Assembly: GCA_959600835.1 (NCBI GenBank)
Contig: CAUGNQ010000012.1
Location: 1 to 46,360 of the forward strand
Length of the DNA stretch: 46,360 nt
Source of the DNA: an uncultured Collinsella sp.
GTDB lineage: Bacteria > Actinomycetota > Coriobacteriia > Coriobacteriales > Coriobacteriaceae
Direction of reading: 5' to 3'
Positions 15,310 to 24,627 of the stretch are shown one piece after another (the stretch's first letter is position 1; each line of letters begins with the position of its first letter). Under the pieces are notes generated by a model. That model was not told the DNA's origin. It did not search any database and saw only the letters and a list, made by a program, of their open reading frames with translations. The translations under genes were made by a program, and so were the position numbers.

Positions 15310-17307
15310 CTACTGCAGGTCCAGCTGGTCCAGGTATTCCTTGCCGTGCTCGGAGATATGGCGCTTGCGGCCTGCCTCGTCGTTGCCAAGCAAAAGGTTG
15401 AACATGGTTTCCATCTTGGTGACGTCCTCGGGCTCCACCTTGATCAGGCGGCGCGTCTCGGGGTTCATGGTGGTGAGCCACATCATGTCCGGATCGTTCT
15501 CACCAAGACCCTTGGAGCGGTTGATGGAACACTTCTGGTCGCCGATCTCTTTGAGGATGCCGTTCTTCTCGAGCTCGGTGTAGGCAAAGTAGGTCTTCTC
15601 TTTGCAGTTGATCTCGTAGAGCGGCGACTCGGCGATATACACGTAACCCTCGTCGATAAGTGTGGGCACCAGGCGGTAGAGCATGGTGAGCACGAGCGTG
15701 CGGATGTGATAACCGTCGACGTCGGCGTCCGTACAGATGATGACCTTGTTCCAGTTGAGGTTGTCCAGGTCAAAGGCGCCCAGGTTCTTGATGCGCTTGT
15801 CCTTGATCTCCACACCGCAGCCCAGCACGCGCATAAGGTCCATGATGATGTCGGACTTAAAGATGCGCGGATAGTCCTCCTTCAGGCAGTTGAGAATCTT
15901 GCCGCGGACGGGCATAACGCCCTGGAACTCGGCATCGCGCGAGGTGCGAATGGCGCCCGCTGCCGAGTCGCCCTCTACGATGTAGATCTCGCGACGGCTC
16001 TTGTCCTTGGAGCGGCAGTCGATGAATTTCTGCACGCGGTTGGCCATGTCGGTCTTCTGCTGCAGGTTGGTCTTGATGCTCTGACGCGTCTTCTCGGCAT
16101 TCTCACGCGAGCGCTTGTTGATGAGCACCTGCTCCATGATCTTGTTGGCGGCATCTTTGTTCTCAATCAAGTAGGTCGAGAGGCGCTCCTTAAAGAATGC
16201 CGTCATGGCCTGCTGGATAAAGCGGTTATTGATGGCCTTCTTGGTCTGGTTTTCGTAAGACGTCTGGGTGGAGAAGCAGTTGGTCACCAGCACCAGGCAG
16301 TCCTGGACGTCCTGCCACTTAATGCCGCTCTCGTTTTTGTTGTACTTGCCTTGTTGCTTAATGTAAGCATCGATGGCGCTAGTGAGGGCGCTGCGGGCAG
16401 CCTTCTCGGGCGAGCCGCCGTTCTCGAGCCAGGAGGAGTTGTGGTAGTACTCCTGCATCGTGAAGGTGCGCGAGAAGCACATGCACGCGGTGATCTTTAC
16501 ATTGTAGTCGGGCAGGTCCTCACGATCGCGACCACGGCGGTCGGCCTCGATAAAGAAAGGCTCGGTAAGGTAGTCGGCACCGACCTTCTCGAGCACGTAG
16601 TCCTCGATACCCTTGGGGTAGCAAAAATCCTCTTCGGAAAACTCGCCGTCGTCGCCCTCGATGCGCAGGCGGAAGGTCACGTTGGCGTTGACCACGGCCT
16701 GGCGGCGCATGGTCTCGCGATACCAGTCGTGGGGAATGCTGATCGAGGTAAAGACCTCAAGATCGGGGCGCCACTTGATGGTGGTACCGGTGCGGTCCTC
16801 GTCGCTGGGCTCGATCTCGAGCGCCTTCTTTTTGGCGCCGACGACCTTGCCTTTCTTAAAGTGCAGAGAGTACTTGTTACCGTCGCGCCAAACGGTGACG
16901 TCCATGTACTCGGAAGCGTACTGGGTCGCGCACGAGCCCAGGCCGTTGGTGCCGAGCGAGAAGTCGTAGTCGCCGCCCTGGTTGTTGTTGTATTTGCCAC
17001 CTGCGTAGAGCTCGCAAAAGACGAGCTCCCAGTTAAAGCGCTTCTCGGAGGGGTTCCAGTCGAGCGGGCAGCCGCGGCCGTTGTCCTCTACCTGAATGGA
17101 ACCATCGCGAAAGGCGGTAAGGGTGATGAGCTTGCCGTAGCCCTGGCGCGCCTCGTCAACGGCGTTGGACAGGATCTCGAAGGCGGCATGCGCGCAGCCG
17201 TCGAGTCCGTCCGAGCCAAAGATAACGGCGGGGCGCAGGCGTACGCGCTCCTCGTCCTTGAGCTGACGAATACTGTCGTTACCATAGTTTGCGGTGTTTT
17301 TTGCCAT
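15310..17307 (-). CDS. Type IIA topoisomerase subunit B (ParE/GyrB-like)
   Basis: A 665-residue ATPase subunit. The GHKL motifs are EILSNAVDEA (Bergerat N box), VEDNGRGCP and SLGTNGLGSCATQYAS. The transducer region follows, then the TOPRIM domain with IVEGDSAAGA, and ICTDADVDGYHIRTL holding the Mg-binding Asp residues. The C-terminal tail NEHGKEYLDQLDL-type is the usual ParE/GyrB end. The start at 17307 (MAKNTANYGN) is chosen by family similarity; an in-frame ATG at 17346 is close to the likely transcription start, and neither has a strong ribosome site. It forms an operon with subunit A. Confidence 0.92.
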   Translation of the reverse strand: MAKNTANYGNDSIRQLKDEERVRLRPAVIFGSDGLDGCAHAAFEILSNAVDEARQGYGKLITLTAFRDGSIQVEDNGRGCPLDWNPSEKRFNWELVFCELYAGGKYNNNQGGDYDFSLGTNGLGSCATQYASEYMDVTVWRDGNKYSLHFKKGKVVGAKKKALEIEPSDEDRTGTTIKWRPDLEVFTSISIPHDWYRETMRRQAVVNANVTFRLRIEGDDGEFSEEDFCYPKGIEDYVLEKVGADYLTEPFFIEADRRGRDREDLPDYNVKITACMCFSRTFTMQEYYHNSSWLENGGSPEKAARSALTSAIDAYIKQQGKYNKNESGIKWQDVQDCLVLVTNCFSTQTSYENQTKKAINNRFIQQAMTAFFKERLSTYLIENKDAANKIMEQVLINKRSRENAEKTRQSIKTNLQQKTDMANRVQKFIDCRSKDKSRREIYIVEGDSAAGAIRTSRDAEFQGVMPVRGKILNCLKEDYPRIFKSDIIMDLMRVLGCGVEIKDKRIKNLGAFDLDNLNWNKVIICTDADVDGYHIRTLVLTMLYRLVPTLIDEGYVYIAESPLYEINCKEKTYFAYTELEKNGILKEIGDQKCSINRSKGLGENDPDMMWLTTMNPETRRLIKVEPEDVTKMETMFNLLLGNDEAGRKRHISEHGKEYLDQLDLQ

Positions 17308-17361
17308 GCTCGCTCTCTCGATGCTCCTTTGCTGCGTTGTAGTCATATAGATAGTCAAGGT

Positions 17362-17390
17362 AGCATAGCCCAGGCCTCGGACGATTCCAA
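17362..17390 (-). promoter_or_regulatory. Promoter of the topoisomerase operon
   Basis: On the minus strand TTGGAA (17390-17385) and TATGCT (17367-17362) are separated by 17 bp. The same two hexamers with the same spacing occur upstream of the XRE regulator at 41082-41054, which supports them as a housekeeping sigma promoter type in this genome. Confidence 0.65.
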
Positions 17391-17675
17391 CTAACACGAA
17401 TTCCATCGAACGCGCGTTCGGATTAACGGGTAAAACGTGTCGTGCGGATTGTTGTTCCGAATCGAACATTGGGACAAGCGTCTCGTTTTATGGGCCACGG
17501 GCGTGCGTGTGCGAGTCCCTTTGGCCCATAAGGAACGCTGGCGGGTCGTTATTTGGGCCGTGGGTCACTTCGCCGGCGTCGTGTTTCGTCATACGCTCAT
17601 AGTGGAAGCCGATGCCACGGGGTCGACTTGGGACTCGGGCAACGGATGAGCTGCAAGCCGAAAGGAGCGGTGAGG

Positions 17676-18692
17676 ATGATGAAGCCCATGACGAAGAAGC
17701 TGCTGTTAGGAATTCCCACCGTGACGCTTTCGGCCGTGCTGGCATGTACGGCGGCCGGCTGCGGCGGTAATGCGCCGAGTGGCTCGGGCGGGAGCGCACC
17801 TGTGCAGGAGAAGGCCGAGAAGCCCAAGGCCTATGAGTCGCAGACGGTCGAGGTGGCAGGCATTACCTATGAGTCGGTGGCTCACGGTACGTTCTATCGC
17901 GGTGATGCCAAGAAGCAGGACGGCTTTTACCTGCACATCAAGATTACCAACAACAACACAAAGAACAGGACGTTCAGTTCCTTTAACGTGCATGCTGCCC
18001 AGGGCGATCTTGAGACAGGCGACCCGTTGTTTACTTCCGGCAAGGCGGCCGTGCTCGACTACGTTGCAAGCGAGGCTCCCGATGAGCTTCACGAGGGCAT
18101 CGATCTTTCCAAGAGGCCAGATATCGGCCCGGGCGAGACCGTTGAGTACGTGTATTTCTGGGCCCCCAAGACGGCGTACTACGGGCCCATCACTGTCGAG
18201 TTCGTAGACGCTTACGCCCCCGCCAAGAATCATGAGGCCATGCACTTTGACACCACGGGATGCGAGACCAAGGAGTTCAAGGCGGCCGGCGGCGTGGCCG
18301 ATTCTGGTGACGCGGCCAATATGACCGGCATCGCTTGCGCATCGTACAGTATCGAGGCCGCCGATGGGTACACGCTGGATTCGTCCAACGAAGAGCACGA
18401 AAAGGCAAACTTCTTCCACGACGAGACTGGAGGACGCCTGAACATCAGCATCTTCCCGCGCTCGCCGGAGGAGGAAGTTGCAAGCCTGGAGCAGATCTAT
18501 GAAGGCAAGGAAACGACAACCGACCAGGTCGAGTACAACGGCATAACGTGGCTGCGCTTTACCGGTCCCGACAACGGCCATACGCTATTTGCGACGGCTC
18601 CCGCGACGGGCGAGACCGTCCGCGTGTCGATTGGCTGGAAGATCGACTGGGATGCCGCCGTGCCCATGATGGAGGCGCTGAAGCTCAAGTAA
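17676..18692 (+). CDS. Secreted lipoprotein with DUF4352-like domain
   Basis: A 338-residue lipoprotein. The signal peptide is residues 1-28 with the lipobox TAAGC, Cys29 being the anchored residue. A Ser/Gly-rich linker follows. Residues 50-190 look like a DUF4352-type immunoglobulin fold (VAGITYESVAHGTF, then YLHIKITNNNTKNRTFSS), a domain of extracellular lipoproteins. The C-terminal third (residues 205-338) is a second domain with GYTLDSSNEEHEK and ITWLRFTG, which I do not recognise. The first ATG after AAAGGAG is used; the upstream in-frame extension is not plausible. The function is unknown. A terminator follows. Confidence 0.88.
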   Translation: MMKPMTKKLLLGIPTVTLSAVLACTAAGCGGNAPSGSGGSAPVQEKAEKPKAYESQTVEVAGITYESVAHGTFYRGDAKKQDGFYLHIKITNNNTKNRTFSSFNVHAAQGDLETGDPLFTSGKAAVLDYVASEAPDELHEGIDLSKRPDIGPGETVEYVYFWAPKTAYYGPITVEFVDAYAPAKNHEAMHFDTTGCETKEFKAAGGVADSGDAANMTGIACASYSIEAADGYTLDSSNEEHEKANFFHDETGGRLNISIFPRSPEEEVASLEQIYEGKETTTDQVEYNGITWLRFTGPDNGHTLFATAPATGETVRVSIGWKIDWDAAVPMMEALKLK

Positions 18693-18720
18693 CGCCGCGA
18701 TTCTTACGTCAGGCGACTCA

Positions 18721-18755
18721 GGGCTGGCTCCGAGTTATCGGGGCCAGCCCCTTTT
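18721..18755 (+). terminator. Rho-independent terminator of the lipoprotein gene
   Basis: GGGCTGGC...GCCAGCCC with an inner CCGA-GTTA-TCGG makes a long stem followed by CTTTT. It lies about 30 bases after the stop codon, between convergent genes. Confidence 0.85.
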
Positions 18756-18802
18756 GGTGTTCGATGAGCCGAGTCGGCGTCTCACACAAAAGTAACTAGG
18801 AG

Positions 18803-21800
18803 CTAGCGAGGCCTATCCGAATTGACCTCATTGGCGGTGTCTTTTTCGAGCGCCGTGCGGCGGACGCTGTAGGCGACAAGGCCGGCACCAGCTGCGGCGA
18901 GTGCTGCTGCGGCTGCGGTTAGGGGGACGTTGCTGTCGCCCGTGCCGGCGAGCGCGCCCGCTTTTCTGGAGCGCTTGTTATTGCCGTGATCCTTGCCGCT
19001 GCCAGAGCCACTGCCGCCACCGGAGCTGCTTCCGTCGGAACCACCTCCACTCGAGCCACCATCGCCGTCTACCGTCATTGGGGCGTCGTGAAGTCCTGTC
19101 GTATCCGCGCTGTCGCATACGCCGACCTGAACTTCTGAGCGTTCGCATGCCGCGTCGGGCACATGAAGCTCGTGCAGAACGGCACTCAGCGCCGAGTTTG
19201 CGCCCGGTCGGATCTCCTCGAGCGTTACGGGATCGAGCGCCACCAGATTACGCGCCTTCGCATACAGCGTGACGCGTTTGCCCACTTCGTCGCTCCAGCT
19301 CTCGGGGATGGCGAAGCTCATGCGGAACTGTGCCGTGCAACCCGGTGCCAGCACGGCGTTGCCGTTGTCGGCTACCAGCGGGTGCGTTGCAAAACGTGCG
19401 CCCAGCGTCTCGAGCGCGTACTTTACGTGTGCCATGTCGTTGGCCGAAGCGTCTTCGGCAAGCTCTGGATCGTAGATCGAAGCCATGCGTGCGTTCGCTC
19501 CGAATCCGATGGATGCGCTGGAGAACGGCTGGCTGGAGCCCTCTCGGTACAGATCGATTGTGCCGGCAGTCAGCAAAGTGTTGCCGTCGTTTCGCACCGT
19601 GACCATGAAGGATTCGCCTGCTGCTCCGGGCACCACCGCGCCCGAGGTAGCGACCGCGCCCGTCGGAGTGGCACACGCCACCAGAGGCACTTCGATGCCG
19701 TGCAGGTCTGCCTCGCTCTTCTCCGCGCTCACAATGTGCGTGGCGAGCGCGGAGAGCATGCCTCCCGACGTCAAAAATGTCGTTATCTGATCGACGGGAT
19801 GGTCCAGCTCGCACATCACGAACGGCTCCGTGAACAGATCGCCTGCCAAGGTGCTGGCGAAGATGCGGAAGTGCTTGCCCATTACTGCTACCGGGTTGCC
19901 TTCTTCGTCGTAGGTTTGCCCCACCTTGCCATCGGTGTTCTCTACATAGAGCGCGCACCTGCCGTTGTTGCTTACGCTAAACGATGCCGGGCCACAGCCT
20001 GCGGCACCCACGGGCTGCGTTGCAAATGCCGATGCGCCTCGCGTCCAAGTAATATGCTGCAGCTGCTCGTTGACGGTGGCCAAAAAGCCCGAATGTTGTG
20101 GCCACGGCACCGCATGGGGCACCGTGGCGTCTGGTGGCATAACGCCCCAGCCCGCAATGGACTGGCCGATCACGGCGTACGATGCGCAGCCGCAACCGTC
20201 TGCGGTCTCGTACGCAACGGGCACCACCATTTTGCCGTTGATATTCTCGGGCTCGCTCAGCTCGATACTCGACGGTGCTTGCGGAAAGCGAAGAACTTGG
20301 CGGAACGTCAGGCTGTCGCCCAAATTATCCGACCACAGGGTAAAGCATTCCAGCGCAACCTCGGCCTCGCTGCCGAGCGCCTTCTCTGCGGTGGTTCCGC
20401 GGCGGTGGAGGTAGGCACCCGACAGGCGTCCGTCGACCAGCGTCTTGCCTACCGTGATGCGCGGGCACTGCAGGCAATGGTAGCCATCCTCTTGCAGGCG
20501 GCCGCGCGAGATGCTGCGCCATGACGTATGCGACACCACGCGGATCTCGTCATTACTTATGCGCAGGCGCACAACGGACAGTATGCCGGCTGTGCTTGCC
20601 GTATCGAAAAGGGTGTTGTCGCCGGCGGGGCGCTCGCCCGAGACCAGCAGCACGTAGGCGTCCTGGTTTCCTCTTCCGTCCGTATATTCCACCACGTCGA
20701 AGTCGTAATCGAATATGCCGTCGCGCTCCACGTCGCCCTCGCCAAACCCAAGGGGAAAGTCCACGGGCGTGGGAGCGGACCACGTGCCGTTTGCCTTTGT
20801 GTGCACCACCAGGCGCGAGCGGCCATTGTCGCCGTAGCGCACCGAGGCGATACGGAACAGGCATTCTACGCCGGCAATCATCGTTAGCTTCATGTGGGCT
20901 TCGCTGAGCACGCCGGAAAACAGCACGTTGTCGCTCGAGGGTTTTATGCCGCCACGCTCGTCCTCCGACACGCCGGCAGAATTGGCGTTCGGGTCCGCAA
21001 CGGCGTTCGTTGACTGACCGATGTAAGTGTACTCATACATCGGCGCGGCATTTTCGTCGTTCTCCATCAGCGCGTGGACGAAATGTTCGACCTGTCCCGT
21101 GTCGTCGCTCTCCGCGTTCGTCTCGAGCTCAATGCGCGTGACCGCTTGATCCCAATCGCGCACGACAGGCGCGGCGTTTACGGCAGTGGCCTTAACCTCG
21201 GCGCGTGCGAGCAGCTCGGCGTTGGTGACGATGGTGGCCGATGCGATAAACTGCGGCACACCACCTGCTTCGGCGTTGCCGGCCGAGCCGAAGCAGGCAT
21301 CCAACGTATAAGGCGTATTTCCACCCAATGCCAGCTCAGAGCGCTGGAGTACATACTGGTCGCCATTGTTCACCGACATATTCCACGAATCGATGAGTGT
21401 GGGCCACGACCCCGACCAAGCCTTGGTGGTCCACTTGAACATTACGAACTGGAGTATCACATCGACATCGACGTCTGCACCCACGCGCAGCCGCGGAAGC
21501 TGGTGTCCATCTGCCTTCTCGTACCCAATGAACAGCGTGAGGGATGCGGCACCGCGCACGGCAGACGAAGCGACGCCTGCAACGCCGGCTCCAAAGGTGA
21601 CGGCAAGTCCGATCTGGATGGTGAACGAGCCCGACGTGTTGGAATAGTCGAGCGAAATGTTCTTGAAAAACGCCGCGCCGCTGCCGTGCGTGTGGGCACC
21701 CACAGCGAGCGCCAGCTTCGCCAGCACCCAAGGGTTGACGTTTAGGAAAAATGGCACCGGTCCTAGGGTAAACTGCTCGGTCCAATTGAGGTCAGTTCTT

Positions 21801-23170
21801 ACCTGGAAGAGGGCCTTAATATTGCCGTATGCGGGGTCGTTGTTGTTACCCCAGGTTTTGCCCACCCAATTGTAGGCGAGCGAGCCGTACAGCTGTGTGG
21901 CGATATCCATCGTGAACAGCGGCGTGCAATGGTGGCGAAGGAGCTTGGTGTTTCTTGGATCGGTGCCCGAACCGGCACTCATACTTTTGTACTGATTCCA
22001 CTTCCCCTCCATTTCGTCGAGGTAGCGGTTTGCCTGCTTGGCGCCCGACTCGCGCGGTGACTTCTTCCAGTACTCCGGATCCGGATTGCCCGAATCGTTC
22101 ATATAGCTGGCTGGTTTGCATCCTCCGCCAAACAGCACGTATCCAGCAAACGAGAAATCGAAGAGGATCGGAAATGTGGGTATCCAGCACGTGAACTTAT
22201 TGCCGCCGATGCCGGGAAACGCCGCGGGGAAATCAAACGGAGTGACCTCTTGGTCCATGGTAGTGGGGACGATAGTGGTCGAGCCCGATTCCGCCTTTGC
22301 GGCCGGCGCGGTGACAACGGCCATGGGGGAGGAGAGCGTGTAGGTTTTGTCCTGGTAGTCGAGGACAAAGCGCAGCTTGCATCCTTCTTCCAGAAGGCTC
22401 GACGCTGCATCGAGGAACTTGTCTTCGAGTGTGAACGTCGCCAGATTATCCGCGCCCGATGCGCTGGCCTTGATCTGACCAATCTGCGTGACGGTTTCGG
22501 TTGAGCTGCCCGCAGCGGGCATCACTTTATTGATATGCAATGTTGCCTGCCCGCCCTGCGGCAGATGAGCCTGCACGGTAAATGCGTGCGTATCGGGCTG
22601 CTCGTTTGCCGTGTCGTCCTTCGGCAATGCCATGAACGTGGCTTCAGCGTACTGGATGTCCCATTCGTCGAATGTGAGCTGGCGGAAGTACGGCTCGCCG
22701 TCGGAAAGCGGACGCGTGGGCGCGGTTATGGCGGTGCCGCCCTGGATACGCGCAAGGGGAATCTCGACATCGCGGTAGCCCGCCATGCTAATGGAGATGC
22801 CGCCGTTAAAGTCGTACGCGTCAAGGAGCTTTGCCTCGTCTACGTAGCCTTCCGAAAGCGAGGCAATCTCAAAGATGGCGGTGCCTTCGTCATCGGTCGT
22901 GGCGGCGAGCTGCTTGCCTGCGGCGTAGCGCGACGTGAGCGTGACCTGCGCTCCCTTGATGGGCATATCCTTGTTGGCGACGTCGACCACGACCACACCA
23001 AACATGGTGCGCGAGAGAACGAGCACCCTGAAGGGGTCTTTTTCGTCGGCATAGGCCGCGGTGGGCGCGAACGGCAGCAGGAAGGCATTTTCGCTTCCCG
23101 GCACGCGAGGCAACATGATGCTCGCTAGCGAGGACGCTCCGGCAACAAGTAACGAACGGCGATCAAGCAT
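18803..23170 (-). CDS. Very large cell-surface protein with twin-arginine-like signal and LAGTG sorting signal
   Basis: A 1,455-residue protein. The N-terminus, MLDRRSLLVAGASSLASIML, has twin Arg and a hydrophobic stretch, and ends near AYA-DEKD. Residues 75-130 resemble a carboxypeptidase-regulatory/Cna-B-like beta domain (PIKGAQVTLTSRYAAGKQ). The middle 900 residues are beta-rich without a domain I recognise. Near 1,260-1,340 is a CARDB-like segment (VTVRNDGNTLLTAGTIDLY). The C-terminus is a Gly/Ser linker, then ALAGTGDSN, a hydrophobic helix and a RR tail: a sortase-type anchor with LAGTG for LPxTG. The start at 23170 has GGGAG upstream, and the longer frame does not begin with a signal. 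A LuxR-type gene lies 155 bases upstream on the same strand. The ligand or enzyme role is unknown. Confidence 0.88.
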   Translation of the reverse strand: MLDRRSLLVAGASSLASIMLPRVPGSENAFLLPFAPTAAYADEKDPFRVLVLSRTMFGVVVVDVANKDMPIKGAQVTLTSRYAAGKQLAATTDDEGTAIFEIASLSEGYVDEAKLLDAYDFNGGISISMAGYRDVEIPLARIQGGTAITAPTRPLSDGEPYFRQLTFDEWDIQYAEATFMALPKDDTANEQPDTHAFTVQAHLPQGGQATLHINKVMPAAGSSTETVTQIGQIKASASGADNLATFTLEDKFLDAASSLLEEGCKLRFVLDYQDKTYTLSSPMAVVTAPAAKAESGSTTIVPTTMDQEVTPFDFPAAFPGIGGNKFTCWIPTFPILFDFSFAGYVLFGGGCKPASYMNDSGNPDPEYWKKSPRESGAKQANRYLDEMEGKWNQYKSMSAGSGTDPRNTKLLRHHCTPLFTMDIATQLYGSLAYNWVGKTWGNNNDPAYGNIKALFQVRTDLNWTEQFTLGPVPFFLNVNPWVLAKLALAVGAHTHGSGAAFFKNISLDYSNTSGSFTIQIGLAVTFGAGVAGVASSAVRGAASLTLFIGYEKADGHQLPRLRVGADVDVDVILQFVMFKWTTKAWSGSWPTLIDSWNMSVNNGDQYVLQRSELALGGNTPYTLDACFGSAGNAEAGGVPQFIASATIVTNAELLARAEVKATAVNAAPVVRDWDQAVTRIELETNAESDDTGQVEHFVHALMENDENAAPMYEYTYIGQSTNAVADPNANSAGVSEDERGGIKPSSDNVLFSGVLSEAHMKLTMIAGVECLFRIASVRYGDNGRSRLVVHTKANGTWSAPTPVDFPLGFGEGDVERDGIFDYDFDVVEYTDGRGNQDAYVLLVSGERPAGDNTLFDTASTAGILSVVRLRISNDEIRVVSHTSWRSISRGRLQEDGYHCLQCPRITVGKTLVDGRLSGAYLHRRGTTAEKALGSEAEVALECFTLWSDNLGDSLTFRQVLRFPQAPSSIELSEPENINGKMVVPVAYETADGCGCASYAVIGQSIAGWGVMPPDATVPHAVPWPQHSGFLATVNEQLQHITWTRGASAFATQPVGAAGCGPASFSVSNNGRCALYVENTDGKVGQTYDEEGNPVAVMGKHFRIFASTLAGDLFTEPFVMCELDHPVDQITTFLTSGGMLSALATHIVSAEKSEADLHGIEVPLVACATPTGAVATSGAVVPGAAGESFMVTVRNDGNTLLTAGTIDLYREGSSQPFSSASIGFGANARMASIYDPELAEDASANDMAHVKYALETLGARFATHPLVADNGNAVLAPGCTAQFRMSFAIPESWSDEVGKRVTLYAKARNLVALDPVTLEEIRPGANSALSAVLHELHVPDAACERSEVQVGVCDSADTTGLHDAPMTVDGDGGSSGGGSDGSSSGGGSGSGSGKDHGNNKRSRKAGALAGTGDSNVPLTAAAAALAAAGAGLVAYSVRRTALEKDTANEVNSDRPR

Positions 23171-23325
23171 CTTGGGCTCCCATCCCGCAAATATCGGTGG
23201 AAATAATCCAATTTTGCGAGAAGACGCTTCGTGGCGGTAGTGCCGTTCAAGGGTCAAAATGTCCAAATTGATCGAGCGAAGCGCCGGGTTCCGGAACGCG
23301 TTCGATGCGCTTGGCAGCCCGGTCG

Positions 23326-24330
23326 CTAACGCAACATGTGCGCGACCAGCTCGGCGCGTGTGCCGATGCCAAGCTTTGCGTATACGCCGGATAGGCGGTT
23401 TTTGACGGTGCCCGGCGATACTCCCATATGGCGTGCGATTTCAGCGTTGGTCCATCCGCGGCAGGCGAGCATGGCCATGGTGAACTCTGTGGTCGTTAAA
23501 TCGTCGGCAACGTCCTCGCCCGAATCGGGGTTGTGGATGCGCCGCCAACCGTAGCTGAAGCGGTATGTGATCTCGATGATGCGAGCGAAATCGTCGGGGT
23601 ATTGCGTTTTTAGGCACGCCTCGATGAGCCCCTGTAAAAGGCCGTGGTGCTCGCCGATGAGCTCGATAAGGCCGTCGGGACGCGCAATGTTCCAAGCAGC
23701 TCCGAAATGCGTCCTTGCGGCGTCGACGTCTTTGAGACTCATGCAGGCCATAGAAGCTGCCAGGTGCAGGAACAGTTCCGAGATGGGATAGCTTCCCTGT
23801 TTCATGATCAGGGCGTTTTCCGCCATGCCCAGACTGCGGCCATATTCGCCGCGCAGGTACAGGGCATGCGCCATCACGTAGCTGGCGAACAGGCGCAGGC
23901 CTTCGGGCAGATGCGCCGCAAGCGGATAAAACTCTTCGGCGGAATACGGGGAAGGCAAGTGCAGCAGGACGCTCGCGGCCGAGGCGAACAGGATATGCGT
24001 GGCGTGGACGGCGGGCGATTCCTCGTCAGTTGGTATATCGAGGATGCCCGCAAGGCAACGGCGGGCATTGGCGATACGGTTGAGCGACAGACTGGCGTAT
24101 CCGCAGATAAAGCATGCGGAATAGCGCAGCGCGGGATCGGTGACGTCAAGATAGGGGTGCGCCGTCTTGGCGGCGAGTGCGGCCTGTCCGCGAAAGTACA
24201 GCGCTTCTGCCGTGGCGATGGCGCGTGAATCGGGGTCGGAAATGCCTGCAACCGCAGCGTCAATCTGCCCCGGCACAAAGGCGGTGCACATCAACGGCAT
24301 GGGAACGCATGGGTAGCCATCGCAGTCCAT
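23326..24330 (-). CDS. LuxR-type one-component transcriptional regulator
   Basis: A 334-residue protein. Residues 1-270 are helical and TPR-like (repeated patterns such as ALRYSACFICGYASLSLN, ALYLRGEYGRSLGMAENAL and HLAASMACMSLKDVDAA), without a receiver domain. Residues 275-334 are the LuxR helix-turn-helix: LTTTEFTMAMLACRGWTNAE, then IARHMGVSPGTVKNRLSGVY and AKLGIGTRAELV. The start at 24330 is preceded by GGGAG; the open frame extends far upstream over the GMP synthetase gene and that part is not real. Unphosphorylated LuxR regulators of this kind are very abundant in Coriobacteriia. The surface protein just downstream is the likely target. Confidence 0.9.
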   Translation of the reverse strand: MDCDGYPCVPMPLMCTAFVPGQIDAAVAGISDPDSRAIATAEALYFRGQAALAAKTAHPYLDVTDPALRYSACFICGYASLSLNRIANARRCLAGILDIPTDEESPAVHATHILFASAASVLLHLPSPYSAEEFYPLAAHLPEGLRLFASYVMAHALYLRGEYGRSLGMAENALIMKQGSYPISELFLHLAASMACMSLKDVDAARTHFGAAWNIARPDGLIELIGEHHGLLQGLIEACLKTQYPDDFARIIEITYRFSYGWRRIHNPDSGEDVADDLTTTEFTMAMLACRGWTNAEIARHMGVSPGTVKNRLSGVYAKLGIGTRAELVAHMLR

Positions 24331-24627
24331 CTTCCATCTCCCAACAGCTGGCAACACTAGCAGCAATTGTACTCTTGTTGCTCGGGACTGGAATTTGTGG
24401 GTATCGCCTACGATTGTGCCGAACGTATAAAGGAAGAGTCTATTGGCGATGCTCCCAAGGTGGCTATCGAAGCCTAGCTGACCTTGGGATATAGAAAAAC
24501 TACCGCCCCTGCAAAAAGCTCTGTCGCAGCGATGGGAAACGTATCTCGTTCTGCATATAATGAGGTCATATGACGGTGCGTCTGCATACGCGCGGCGCAT
24601 TTCCATCGAACCGAGAAGGAGCTCTGC
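24331..24627. promoter_or_regulatory. Divergent promoter region with inverted repeat
   Basis: This 297-bp region separates the LuxR and GMP synthetase genes. TCCCAAGGT at 24453-24461 and ACCTTGGGA at 24481-24489 form a perfect 9-bp inverted repeat, with a nested GGCT/AGCC. TATAAT at 24556-24561 is a clear -10 for the GMP synthetase gene, with a weak TGGGAA -35 at 24533. The leader of about 60 bases is too short for a purine riboswitch. Confidence 0.5.

Noticed and set aside
13579..17394. A 1,271-codon open frame on the plus strand
   Set aside because: It lies fully antisense to the two topoisomerase subunit genes, is very rich in Leu, Val, Asp and Gly as expected from mirrored high-GC codons, and has no known motif. 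The opposite strand has all topoisomerase motifs.
19163..20524. A 453-codon open frame on the plus strand
   Set aside because: Antisense to the large surface protein. Composition rich in Arg, His and Cys, with no family pattern.
24568..24627. A purine riboswitch before the GMP synthetase gene
   Set aside because: The leader after the TATAAT box is only about 60 bases, and has no riboswitch-like core.
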